From NCBI GenBank assembly GCA_943371005.1, contig CALRTB020000005.1, positions 124,001 through 188,000 on the forward strand: DNA of 64,000 bases. The letters are read 5' to 3'. The notes beneath the pieces are model-generated. The model did not search any database. It was not told where the DNA came from and saw only the letters and a list, made by a program, of their open reading frames with translations. The position numbers and the translations under genes were made by a program. Shown one piece after another: positions 38,212-45,812 of this stretch. Source of the stretch: MRBY01 sp943371005 (GTDB lineage Bacteria; Cyanobacteriota; Cyanobacteriia; Cyanobacteriales; MRBY01). How positions within the stretch are numbered: the first letter of the stretch is position 1; each line of letters begins with the position of its first letter.

Positions 38212-38322
38212 GGTGAAAAATTTTGGGACTTGCTACAGTTCCCGTTGTAACACTTCTGCCAAAGTGGACTGCCTCTGAATCATGGATAATAAACAGGATT
38301 ATCTTTTGTTTAAGCGATTAAA

Positions 38323-38682
38323 ATGGCCCTGCAAGTTTACGGCATTCCCACCTGCAACACCTGTAAAAAAGCCTTGAAATGGCTAGAAACAGCCGGAATT
38401 TCCTACGAATTTATCAATACCAAGGAGCAACCTCCCAGCAGAGAGGCGATCGCCCAATGGGTCAAAGCACTTGGTAGCAAACCAATGCGTAATACTTCTG
38501 GACAATCCTACCGGGCCTTGGGGGAAGAAAAGAAAACCTGGGATGATAACCAGTGGATCGACGCCTTTAGTCAAGATGCAATGCTTCTAAAACGGCCTTT
38601 GTTTGTGCGGAATAACAAGGCAGTCTTGGTGGGATTTCGGGCCAGTGAAACGGAGTTGCGCGATCGCTTGGGTGACAATTGA
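38323..38682 (+). CDS. ArsC/Spx-family protein
   Basis: A 119-residue thioredoxin-fold protein. The N-terminal CNTC (C11, C14) in VYGIPTCNTCKKALKWL is the redox motif of the Spx/MgsR subgroup; arsenate reductases of the ArsC type usually have a single active cysteine. MLLKRPLFV and NNKAVLVGF are the conserved cis-proline region and final strand. It may act as a reductase or a transcription-related redox switch, and neither can be chosen by sequence. The stop overlaps a possible TTG start of the next gene, and the two form a likely operon. Confidence 0.82.
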   Translation: MALQVYGIPTCNTCKKALKWLETAGISYEFINTKEQPPSREAIAQWVKALGSKPMRNTSGQSYRALGEEKKTWDDNQWIDAFSQDAMLLKRPLFVRNNKAVLVGFRASETELRDRLGDN

Positions 38683-38720
38683 GCTTTTACAATGACAGCA
38701 AACCGATTCAACCTGCAACC

Positions 38721-39062
38721 ATGACCGACATCCGTACACCACCCTGGGGCAAAGTCACCATCCTTGAAGAAGGCGATCGCTACCGCATTAACCGCATTGA
38801 AGTAAAACCGGGTCACCACATCAGCACCCAAATGCATTACCATCGCAGCGAACATTGGGTCGTCGTTTCCGGGACAGCGAAGGTGATTTGCAACGACCAA
38901 GAAATTATCCTGACCCCCCGCCAGTCTACCTATGTGCCGATGAACACCAGGCACAGAGTTGAAAATCCGGGGGTGATTGATCTCGTGATGATCGAGATTC
39001 AGAATGGTGAATTTTTGGGAGACGAAGATATTATTCGTTTCGAGGATCGAGATTCTGCCTAG
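38721..39062 (+). CDS. Cupin, type II mannose-6-phosphate isomerase-like
   Basis: A 113-residue single cupin barrel, matching the C-terminal isomerase half of ManC-type bifunctional enzymes. Metal ligands are in HISTQMHYHRSEHWVVVSG (two H plus E and a later H in NTRHRVENPG). The conserved start TPPWGKVTILEEGDRYRI favours ATG 38721; a TTG at 38679 overlaps the previous stop. It would interconvert mannose-6-phosphate and fructose-6-phosphate or bind a sugar phosphate. The gene follows the ArsC/Spx-like gene. Confidence 0.8.
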   Translation: MTDIRTPPWGKVTILEEGDRYRINRIEVKPGHHISTQMHYHRSEHWVVVSGTAKVICNDQEIILTPRQSTYVPMNTRHRVENPGVIDLVMIEIQNGEFLGDEDIIRFEDRDSA

Positions 39063-39154
39063 GCTAGCCCCCACGTCACCGGGCAAAAATATCTGACTTT
39101 CGACCAGGGAACCGATATGCTTAGTGGTTGTACTTCCGAGGATTACCGCGATTG

Positions 39155-39799
39155 ATGGGTAATGTTGCGCTAAATTCTGCTTTAATTTCTCCCCCTGTGA
39201 CCCTGGCGGATGTGCCCTTATCCCGTCCGGTAAAACTAGGGGTCTTGGCCTCCGGCAGCGGCAGTAACTACGGGGCGATCGCCAAAGCCATTGCCGAAAA
39301 TCAACTCAAGGCGGAAATCCCGATTCTGATTTACAACAACCCCAAGGCGAAAGTTTTAGAACGGGCCGCAACATTTGGCACAAAAACTCAACTGATTAAC
39401 CACCGGGATTTTGCCTCGCGGGAAGCCTGTGACCAAGCCATTTTAGATGTCTTGCGATCGCATGGGGTGGAATGGGTGATTATGGCGGGCTGGATGCGCA
39501 TTGTCACCGAGGTTTTGATTACTGGCTACGAAAATCGCATCCTGAATATTCATCCTAGTCTCCTGCCCAGCTTTAAAGGGATTCGCGCTGTGGAACAGGC
39601 TTTAGATGCTGGCGTAAAAGTGACGGGCTGTTCGGTGCATTTTGCTAGCCCCGAAGTGGATAGTGGCGACATTATTATGCAGGCAGTGGTGCCGATTTTG
39701 GCCGACGATACCCCTGAAACGCTCCATTCCCGCATTCAAGTCCAAGAGCACCGTATTTTTCCGGCGGCGATCGCCTTGGCCGTTTCCAAATATTCCTAG
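39155..39799 (+). CDS. purN: Phosphoribosylglycinamide formyltransferase
   Basis: A 214-residue enzyme of purine synthesis that transfers a formyl group to GAR. After a short N-terminal extension the core begins KLGVLASGSGSNYGAIAKA (about 28-46). The active site lies in NIHPSLLPSFKG (Asn and His) with the later Asp in SPEVDSGDI. ATG 39155 is used; a TTG at 39128 would add nine residues. It is followed 18 bp later by nanE on the same strand. Confidence 0.93.
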   Translation: MGNVALNSALISPPVTLADVPLSRPVKLGVLASGSGSNYGAIAKAIAENQLKAEIPILIYNNPKAKVLERAATFGTKTQLINHRDFASREACDQAILDVLRSHGVEWVIMAGWMRIVTEVLITGYENRILNIHPSLLPSFKGIRAVEQALDAGVKVTGCSVHFASPEVDSGDIIMQAVVPILADDTPETLHSRIQVQEHRIFPAAIALAVSKYS

Positions 39800-39817
39800 A
39801 AATTTCCTGTAAATCCC

Positions 39818-40513
39818 ATGTCTGATCTGATTGCCCAGTTTAAAAATCACCTGATTATTTCCTGCCAAGCCCCCGCTGATTCCCCCCTCCACGACCCTAA
39901 AATGATTGCGGCGATCGCCCAAGCCTGCGTCAATCAAGGAGCCATTGGGGTACGCATCGATAGCCCTGATCACATCCGCGCTGTGCGGGCCAAATTACCC
40001 CAAATCCCGATTATTGGGTTGTGGAAACGTACCTTTCCAGAATCGGAGGTCTACATTACGCCCCGGCTAGAAGATGCCCTGGCAGTGGTCGAAGCGGGAG
40101 CTGATATTGTTGCCATTGATGCTACTGCCCGCCCCCGACCGAACGGGGAAAGTCTTGCGGATCTCATTGCTGGGATTCACCAGAAAACAGGAAAATTAGT
40201 CATGGCAGATCTCGATACCTACGACAATGCCCAACGGGCAGCCCAGGCTGGTGTTGATATTTTGGGGACGACCCTCTATGGCTACACGGGAGAAACCCAG
40301 CATTTAACGCCTCCCGGTTTTGCGTTGCTCGAAAGGTTAGTGCAGGATTTTGAGTTGCCGATCATCTGCGAAGGGGGCATCCACACCCCAGAAATGTTGC
40401 AAAAAGCCTTTCAACTGGGGGCCGATAGCGTCGTTGTCGGCACAGCGATTACTGGCGTTGATCTCTTGGCACAAAAATTTTGTCAGGCATCCCAGGTGAT
40501 CGCCAATCTCTAA
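39818..40513 (+). CDS. nanE: N-acetylmannosamine-6-phosphate 2-epimerase
   Basis: A 231-residue TIM barrel. Recognisable parts are LIISCQAPADSPLHDP (11-26), the GAIGVRI strand, GLWKRTF (66-72), the catalytic-lysine region, VVAIDATARPRP-like VAIDATARPRPNGE (about 104-117) and GTTLYGYTGET near residue 150. It interconverts ManNAc-6-P and GlcNAc-6-P. No sialic acid genes are nearby, so it may serve amino-sugar salvage. Its stop codon shares bases with the convergent Rieske gene (CTAA). Confidence 0.88.
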   Translation: MSDLIAQFKNHLIISCQAPADSPLHDPKMIAAIAQACVNQGAIGVRIDSPDHIRAVRAKLPQIPIIGLWKRTFPESEVYITPRLEDALAVVEAGADIVAIDATARPRPNGESLADLIAGIHQKTGKLVMADLDTYDNAQRAAQAGVDILGTTLYGYTGETQHLTPPGFALLERLVQDFELPIICEGGIHTPEMLQKAFQLGADSVVVGTAITGVDLLAQKFCQASQVIANL

Positions 40514-41562
40514 CTGCGCCAGCGTAAGACCTGTTCTTTGACCGGATTCAGAAAAGGACGGCCCTCTGCAAGACTTTGTTGAAATTCTTTTTTGAGCTGA
40601 AAATACCACAGTGCCTGGGTATCTGCGTCCTTAATCAGCATCATCGGTGGGTCGTAAATGAGACGTTTCTTTTGTTTAACCACCATCTGACGATCCTGAT
40701 CTAAAAAAGTGCGCGTCAAGAAAATCAAAATCGGCTTTACAGCTTTTAACCATGGCAGGGTCGTATAGAACAGTGTGGTAACTTCTGTCTTTTCCTCAGA
40801 GATTGGCGTAATAGTTGTTAAATTACAAATTTTGTTTTGTTTAGTGGTCACTTGTTCCACACGAATTCCCGGCAGTTGAAAGGAAATTTCCACCTCTGGA
40901 TCTTTGCCGGCTAGATCATAAATCAGTGTAGATTGTTCGAGTTTATGGCGACGCATCGTAAATCCATAGGGGCTGGCATCAAAGGTTTTGACTTCCTCCT
41001 TAAGGGTTGGATCTGCGCGCCACCACCAAGCGCGATGGACAAAGGGCACATGGGCAGGATCCATTAACCCTACCACTGCTTGATCAAAGCTGCAGGGAAA
41101 GATCATCGTAGTTTTAGCTTGATAGATGCCGTCTGCAAAATGGGGAACAGTGGGGGGCAACAACTGGGGCACAGCATTTTTTTTCTGGGACATGTAGATC
41201 CAAATATTTCCCTGAGATTCGGCGAGGGGATAAACCTTCACACCAAAGCGACTAATATTGATGTTTTGATCCTCCGTTAAACAGGGGATCGCCGTGCATT
41301 GTCCTTGCGTGTTAAATCGCCAGCCATGGTAACAACATTCGATTTCTTCGCCGTTAAATCGACCGTCGCTGAGGGGCACCGCCCTGTGGGGACAAGCATC
41401 TTGGATGGCGAAGGCTTTTCCGTGGTGATCGCGTCCGAAAAGAATGGGTTCATTGAGGAGAACTTTGGCGACGGTTTGTTGGGGTTTGAGGCGATCGCTA
41501 GGCATCGCATAGTACCAAAGATTGCGGAGAAAATCAGTTTGACTGGTTGCTGCCATAGACAT
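40510..41562 (-). CDS. Rieske [2Fe-2S] oxygenase, PaO/TIC55-like
   Basis: A 350-residue oxygenase. The Rieske motif is CPHRAVPLS (C57, H59) and CYHGW (C77, H79). The mononuclear iron site is in DQAVVGLMDPAHVPFVHRAWWW (about residues 173-194), with two histidines and an acid. The arrangement matches cyanobacterial relatives of pheophorbide a oxygenase, TIC55 and cell death suppressor proteins. Near the C-terminus there are hydrophobic residues (WLKAVKPILIFLTRTFL), a possible membrane-facing helix. The start ATG 41562 is more likely than upstream ones; ATG 41556 is also possible. It overlaps nanE by 4 bp and is divergent from the nrtS genes. Confidence 0.85.
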   Translation of the reverse strand: MSMAATSQTDFLRNLWYYAMPSDRLKPQQTVAKVLLNEPILFGRDHHGKAFAIQDACPHRAVPLSDGRFNGEEIECCYHGWRFNTQGQCTAIPCLTEDQNINISRFGVKVYPLAESQGNIWIYMSQKKNAVPQLLPPTVPHFADGIYQAKTTMIFPCSFDQAVVGLMDPAHVPFVHRAWWWRADPTLKEEVKTFDASPYGFTMRRHKLEQSTLIYDLAGKDPEVEISFQLPGIRVEQVTTKQNKICNLTTITPISEEKTEVTTLFYTTLPWLKAVKPILIFLTRTFLDQDRQMVVKQKKRLIYDPPMMLIKDADTQALWYFQLKKEFQQSLAEGRPFLNPVKEQVLRWRS

Positions 41563-41707
41563 TGCATCGGAGAAAAGCGGTTCCCATTGATAATAGGCAG
41601 ATTTGATCGAAATAGATACACTCAATACTTTGGTGATCACTTCTCTCAACAACAATCAGAACTAACTACAATTGTTGCTAAATCCCCCAGCTTGACCGAT
41701 GGCCTCC

Positions 41708-41800
41708 ATGAAAACCTATCTAAGACTCCTAGGCGATCGCCCCAGGCAACCCGTGAGTAAAATTCAGATATACAAATTAGAGGTTCACCAATGGGCCTAA
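41708..41800 (+). CDS. 30-codon ORF copying the nrtS N-terminus (leader or relict)
   Basis: It reads MKTYLRLLGDRPRQ, then diverges and ends at TAA 41798-41800. The first 11 residues (M-K-TYLRLLGDR) align with the starts of the next two genes (KIYLQTLGDR and TTYFRALGDR). Its end overlaps the ATG of nrtS1 by 10 bp in another frame, so translation could be coupled. No ribosome site precedes it. It may be the stub of a third nrtS copy or a leader peptide. Confidence 0.4.
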   Translation: MKTYLRLLGDRPRQPVSKIQIYKLEVHQWA

Positions 41801-42045
41801 AAATTTATCTCCAGACCCTGGGCGATCGCACGATCCACAGCACCGCCATCCGTGTCGCCCTGATTGTGGGCACTGTGATTTTCTGTATTAACCACGGTAG
41901 CGCTTTTCTCCATGGGGCGATGACCCGTACCCGTTGGACGTCTGTGGTTGTAACTTACTTTGTGCCTTACTGCGTCAATCTCCACGGCCAAATGGCCAGC
42001 CGGATGCGCCAACGGGCCAAAACACACCTTCCTTCTAAACCATAA
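41791..42045 (+). CDS. nrtS1: Small-membrane-protein nitrate transporter subunit NrtS1
   Basis: An 84-residue protein with two likely membrane helices (about 19-38, TAIRVALIVGTVIFCINHGS, and 51-70). Charged ends and the internal INHG and YCVNLHGQ motifs are shared with the next gene. The pair is the hallmark of NrtS, described in Synechococcus sp. PCC 7002 as a nitrate transporter made of two small subunits that both are needed. GAGG at 41779-41782 is 8 nt upstream of ATG 41791. It is in tandem with nrtS2, 37 bp apart. No canonical NtcA box (GTA-N8-TAC) was seen upstream. Which of the two was named S1 is assumed from order. Confidence 0.75.
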   Translation: MGLKIYLQTLGDRTIHSTAIRVALIVGTVIFCINHGSAFLHGAMTRTRWTSVVVTYFVPYCVNLHGQMASRMRQRAKTHLPSKP

Positions 42046-42082
42046 ATAACAGATCTACTTTTTTAGTTTGGGGATTGCACCG

Positions 42083-42361
42083 ATGCGCTTGACAACCTAT
42101 TTCCGGGCCTTAGGCGATCGCACCTTTCGACCAACGGCGATTCGAGTTGCCCTCTTTGTCGGGACGATGCACTTTTGCATTAACCATGGCGTTGCAGTAC
42201 TCAATGGCACCATGACCAGTACCCGCTGGATTGCGGCGGCCATCACCTACTGTGTACCCTACTGTGTTAACGTCCATGGTCAATTGGTCAGCCGACTCCG
42301 AGCCGAGGCCCAAGCGTCCCAAGAGAGTGCCCAAGCAGATCCCCAAGAATTGGCACCATAA
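42083..42361 (+). CDS. nrtS2: Small-membrane-protein nitrate transporter subunit NrtS2
   Basis: A 92-residue paralogue of the preceding gene with the same two-helix layout (about 20-38 and 52-71) and the same NHG and YCVNVHGQ motifs. Its soluble C-terminus is longer and acidic (EAQASQESAQADPQELA). Start ATG 42083 is used; the TTG at 42068 is in frame. As known for this family, it is expected to form a hetero-oligomer with the first subunit in the cytoplasmic membrane and carry nitrate. Both genes have a HIP1 site at the same residues (LGDR). Confidence 0.75.
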   Translation: MRLTTYFRALGDRTFRPTAIRVALFVGTMHFCINHGVAVLNGTMTSTRWIAAAITYCVPYCVNVHGQLVSRLRAEAQASQESAQADPQELAP

Positions 42362-42368
42362 AAGTTAG

Positions 42369-42548
42369 TTAGTAAGTATGTTGACCTTTGTTGGCAGCCT
42401 CTTTTTGCCAGCATTTTTCTAACAGGTTGATTTTATAGAGATACCAAAAACGGTTAGGGTTCCAGACTGTATGCCGATCTGTGTGTCCCACGGGTTGATT
42501 GAGATATTGAAATACAGGATCGACTAGGTGCCTAATTTTGAGCCACAT
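42369..42548 (-). CDS. Small hypothetical protein, 59 residues
   Basis: A 59-residue protein rich in aromatic residues (MWLKIRHLVDPVFQYLNQPV, then RFWYLYKINLLEKCWQKE). The start ATG 42548 is supported by GGTGAGG about 9 nt upstream; ATG 42557 lies within reach of the same site. I recall similar short proteins in other cyanobacteria, without a known function. It faces the nrtS2 gene, with stops 7 bp apart. Without a search it is only probable. Confidence 0.5.
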   Translation of the reverse strand: MWLKIRHLVDPVFQYLNQPVGHTDRHTVWNPNRFWYLYKINLLEKCWQKEAANKGQHTY

Positions 42549-42826
42549 AGACAGCATCCTCACCTTAGATAATATTTTTTGAATCGAAAAGCGGCGGTAC
42601 ATCACGAAACGCCTGCCCTCAAAATCTTGCTATGTCTTTAATGTGCCAAATTCCCAGAAGAAGCCAAAGGGATGCTTTTTTGGGGAGGATGCTGGTTTTT
42701 GCGGCAATATCCCCTAATTTGTCTGAATAATCCTTTTTTCACCAACATAAACTTGATAGAAAATGTTGTAAAACTAGGCTGGGATGTAATATTTCTTTGG
42801 ATAGTTACTATTTGTTGAGATTTTGC

Positions 42827-43756
42827 TCACAAGGGTAAGGAAAGTTTTTGCCAAGCAGTTTCTGGATAAAGGCGATCGCCAGCAGGTTGCAAAATTTCCG
42901 TGAGAATTTCTAGGGAATCTACGAGGCGTGGCCCCGGTCGGTTGAAATAGGCGTTGCCATCACAGATAAATAGCTGATCATTTTGCACAGCCCGTAATTG
43001 TTTCCACTCAGGATGCAGCTCCAAATCGGCGAGCATTTCCTGGCGGGTGCGCTCTAGATCAAAACCACAGGGCATCACCACCACCACATCGGGATCACTG
43101 GCGCGGAGGGTGTCCCAGCTGATGTAGGGGGAATGTTTACCCGATTTTCCTAAAATATTTTCGCCGCCTGCGAGTTCAATCAGTTCTGGGAGCCAATTGC
43201 CGCCACCCATGAGGGGATCAATCCATTCAATGGCCGCCACCCGGGGACGTTTGGGCAAAGTTTTGCCTCGTTTCTGGCAGACTTGTACTCGCTGTTGCAG
43301 ATCTTGCAAAACAGGTTGGGGATCACGGTTAAATTGCTGGGCTACGCGGCGAATATCCTGGTAAACATCCGCTAGGGTATTGGGCTGGAGGGAAATTAGC
43401 TGTGGTGGGTGATCACTCAGTTGGGCGATCGCCGCCTGGACATCAGCCAGGGTGACGGCACAGACATCGCACTGGTCTTGGGTGACAATGTGGGTTGGCT
43501 GCAAGGCTTGGAGTACATCCAGCTTCACTTCGTAAATTCCCAAAGCTCCCTGGAGCAAAGCCAAGACTTCTTTGTCAATTTCGCCGCTGGGGCGCTCCGA
43601 GTCAAGGCGGGCCGCAGTACAAACGGGGCGATCGCCAATCTCCGGCGGATAGTCACATTCATGGCTCCGGCCCACCACGTTCGGGGTTAAACCCAGGCAA
43701 TCAAGAATTTCTGTGGCACTGGGCAAGAGAGAAACGATCCGGTAGGAAGCAACCAT
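42827..43756 (-). CDS. BtuF-like (cobalamin/heme) ABC-type substrate-binding protein, no signal peptide
   Basis: A 309-residue two-lobed binding protein. The start RIVSLLPSATEILDCLGL (6-23) and VVGRSHECDYPPEI (27-40), then a linker helix near 130-170, and VVVVMPCGFDLERT (about 227-240) match the BtuF/cobalamin-binding class. It lacks an N-terminal signal peptide or lipobox, so it may be cytoplasmic or have lost export. There are no BtuC/BtuD genes next to it. It may bind cobalamin or another corrinoid for another purpose. It is followed by dnaA upstream on the same strand. Confidence 0.75.
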   Translation of the reverse strand: MVASYRIVSLLPSATEILDCLGLTPNVVGRSHECDYPPEIGDRPVCTAARLDSERPSGEIDKEVLALLQGALGIYEVKLDVLQALQPTHIVTQDQCDVCAVTLADVQAAIAQLSDHPPQLISLQPNTLADVYQDIRRVAQQFNRDPQPVLQDLQQRVQVCQKRGKTLPKRPRVAAIEWIDPLMGGGNWLPELIELAGGENILGKSGKHSPYISWDTLRASDPDVVVVMPCGFDLERTRQEMLADLELHPEWKQLRAVQNDQLFICDGNAYFNRPGPRLVDSLEILTEILQPAGDRLYPETAWQKLSLPL

Positions 43757-43829
43757 GAATGAAACAAAATTGATGAACTACTGCTCATTGTAGCGGTGTC
43801 TTTTTTGGCGTGATGGGGACCGCTGGTTC

Positions 43830-45179
43830 TTAGAGGTTTTGGTGGTGGTGGTTAATGCGATCGCTAATTTGGCTCACCAGTTGGGAGATTTTTTGATTTT
43901 TTGTGAGTAACTGGCCGATTTTGTCGCAACTGTACATCACCGTAGTGTGGTCTTTGCCGCCGAACATTTCCCCAATGCGAGGCAAGCTGAGATCGGTGTG
44001 TTGGCGCATCAAATACATCGCAATTTGCCGGGCCGTACTAATTTCCCGCCGCCGGGAAGCCCCCTTTAAATCCTCAATGCTCACCCCCGTTGCTTCTGCG
44101 GCAATTTGCAAGATCACGTCCGGAGCCGCCGGGGCATATTCCACCGTCGGGTTCAAAATGGGCGCAAGGTTTTCGACGGTCATCGGTAGGCCAGAAATGG
44201 CAATGTGCGTCACCGCCCGCAGGAGCGCCCCCTCTAATTCGCGGATATTCGCCGTGTAGTGGGTAGCGATATATTCAATCACCGAGCGGGATAGGTTTAA
44301 ATTTTCCGCCTCGGCTTTTTTCTGGAGAATCGCCATCCGGGTTTCTAGGTCGGGGGGTTGGATATCAGCAATTAGACCCATGGAAAAACGCGAAGACAGC
44401 CGTTGTTGCAAGCCTGGGATTTGGTGGGGGGGGCGATCGCTCGCTAAAACAATTTGTTTACCCGCTTCATGGAGGGTATTAAATGTATAGAAAAATTCCT
44501 CCTGGGTGTACTCTTTCCCCTCGATGAACTGAATATCATCCACCAGCAAAATATCAGCGGTGCGGTAATGTTCCCGAAAGGTTTGCAGACTATCCTTGCG
44601 AATCGCAACAATTAAATCATTGGTAAATTGCTCCGTAGAAACATAGAAAATCTTCGCGTCCGGCTGGGTATCCAAACGGTAATGGCCGATCGCTTGCATC
44701 AGGTGCGTTTTCCCCAACCCCACGCCCCCACAGAGCACCAGAGGATTAAAATCCCGCCCCGGTGATTCCGCCACAGCCAAGGCCGCCGCATGGGCCATGC
44801 GATTGGTGGGGCCAACCACAAACCGCGAAAACGTATATTTCGAGTTGAGTTCTGGGGTCTTTTTACCGGGGCGAGTCGATTGGCCGCTGCGGGAACTATA
44901 AAAACTTTGGGTGGCTGCCAGGGTATTTCCCTCTGGAGAAGTAAGGCGTACCTTAACGGGCTGTTGCAATAATTCGGCGATGGTTTCGGTAATCAATGCA
45001 CCATAGTATTTCTGGATATGGTTCAGGACAAAGGCATTGGGGGCACAGAGAACAATTTCGTCCTCCCGCCACTGTTGGATCGCCGTCGGCTGAATCCAGG
45101 TTTCGTAGGTGGGGCGACTCAGTTGTTGTTCAAGTTTTGTCAGGACTTCTTGCCAAAGCCATTGGGGATTTTGAGTCAC
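43830..45179 (-). CDS. dnaA: Chromosomal replication initiator DnaA
   Basis: A 449-residue initiator. Domain I is at the N-terminus (LWQEVLTKLEQQLSRPTYE), the linker runs about 85-110, the AAA+ domain has Walker A GGVGLGKT (151-158) and Walker B ILLVDDIQFIEG (about 210-221), and the C-terminal DNA-binding domain carries the DnaA signature LSLPRIGEMFGGKDHTTV. The start is a GTG at 45179. No cluster of DnaA boxes (TTATCCACA) is seen in the flanking gaps, so an origin is not evident here, as in some cyanobacteria where DnaA is dispensable. Confidence 0.97.
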   Translation of the reverse strand: MTQNPQWLWQEVLTKLEQQLSRPTYETWIQPTAIQQWREDEIVLCAPNAFVLNHIQKYYGALITETIAELLQQPVKVRLTSPEGNTLAATQSFYSSRSGQSTRPGKKTPELNSKYTFSRFVVGPTNRMAHAAALAVAESPGRDFNPLVLCGGVGLGKTHLMQAIGHYRLDTQPDAKIFYVSTEQFTNDLIVAIRKDSLQTFREHYRTADILLVDDIQFIEGKEYTQEEFFYTFNTLHEAGKQIVLASDRPPHQIPGLQQRLSSRFSMGLIADIQPPDLETRMAILQKKAEAENLNLSRSVIEYIATHYTANIRELEGALLRAVTHIAISGLPMTVENLAPILNPTVEYAPAAPDVILQIAAEATGVSIEDLKGASRRREISTARQIAMYLMRQHTDLSLPRIGEMFGGKDHTTVMYSCDKIGQLLTKNQKISQLVSQISDRINHHHQNL

Positions 45180-45237
45180 CGTAATTGATCCTACAAAATA
45201 GACGGGAACAGAAGAAGGTTGGGCTTTTCAATGTAGC

Positions 45238-45711
45238 TCAATTTTTCTCAGCTTGAACCCCTGGCAACACCCCAAATTCTCGTAGGGCCGGGATAAAGTT
45301 GTGGTTTTCGTGACTGGGACGACTTAGTTTAAGCAGGGCAAATCGTTGCAGGGGTGTTAGGGCTTGCCATTGTTCTCGAGTAATTTCGACAGCGCAATCT
45401 TGGGCTTTTTCGAGGATTTGGGCGGGAATGTCTGTTTGTAACCAGGGAGGATTTGGGTCAATGTCTAGGACTTTGGCTGGCGTGCCTGTTTTTGCTGTAA
45501 TTAGCCCTTGGAGCGTTTCGTGGTAGTGCTGTACTTCAGCGGGCGTTTCACAGGGCATTTGGATTAATTGCGTTTTCTCAGCTTCTGTGAGTTTGTGCCA
45601 ATGGTCGAGTTTCATTTTGACACCACAGGTATCGAGTTTGTAGCGCAGGATCATCGGAATGCAGCGCAGGGATGCAATGAAATCTTGCTCGAACCCAAAG
45701 AAATCTGTCAT
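45238..45711 (-). CDS. narM: Nitrate reductase-associated protein NarM
   Basis: A 157-residue protein. FFGFEQDFIASLRCIPMILR (4-23) then YKLDTCGVKMKLDHWHKL, and later the DPNPPW and FALLKLSRPSHENHNFIPAL stretches, are typical of the 'nitrate reductase associated protein' family. The protein was found in Synechococcus elongatus as a factor needed for active nitrate reductase, probably for cofactor assembly. The nitrate reductase gene itself is not in this window. It lies 3.2 kb from nrtS1/nrtS2, separated by a BtuF-like gene and dnaA. No NtcA box was seen upstream. Confidence 0.85.
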   Translation of the reverse strand: MTDFFGFEQDFIASLRCIPMILRYKLDTCGVKMKLDHWHKLTEAEKTQLIQMPCETPAEVQHYHETLQGLITAKTGTPAKVLDIDPNPPWLQTDIPAQILEKAQDCAVEITREQWQALTPLQRFALLKLSRPSHENHNFIPALREFGVLPGVQAEKN

Positions 45712-45765
45712 GGGATTTTGCCTCAGTGAAAATATACATAATCATGTTGGGTTAGCTTAGGGATT

Positions 45766-45805
45766 TACATCCCCCTAAATCCCCCTTCATAAGGGGGACT
45801 AAGAG
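45766..45805. repeat. Palindromic repeat/hairpin of CCCCCTAAAT type
   Basis: The CCCCCTAAAT pair and the arms CCCCCTT...AAGGGGG (45781-45797) can form a strong hairpin. Such sequences are common interspersed repeats in cyanobacteria. It sits in the gap after cysS and may act as its terminator, though there is no T-run. Confidence 0.5.
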
Positions 45806-45812
45806 TTCTTTT

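Noticed and set aside
41656..41790. NtcA box upstream of nrtS1
   Set aside because: The only GTA...TAC pair has an 11-bp spacer instead of 8, so it is not a consensus site.
45180..45237. Possible replication origin next to dnaA
   Set aside because: No cluster of TTATCCACA-like boxes or AT-rich unwinding region on either side of dnaA, and dnaN is not adjacent.
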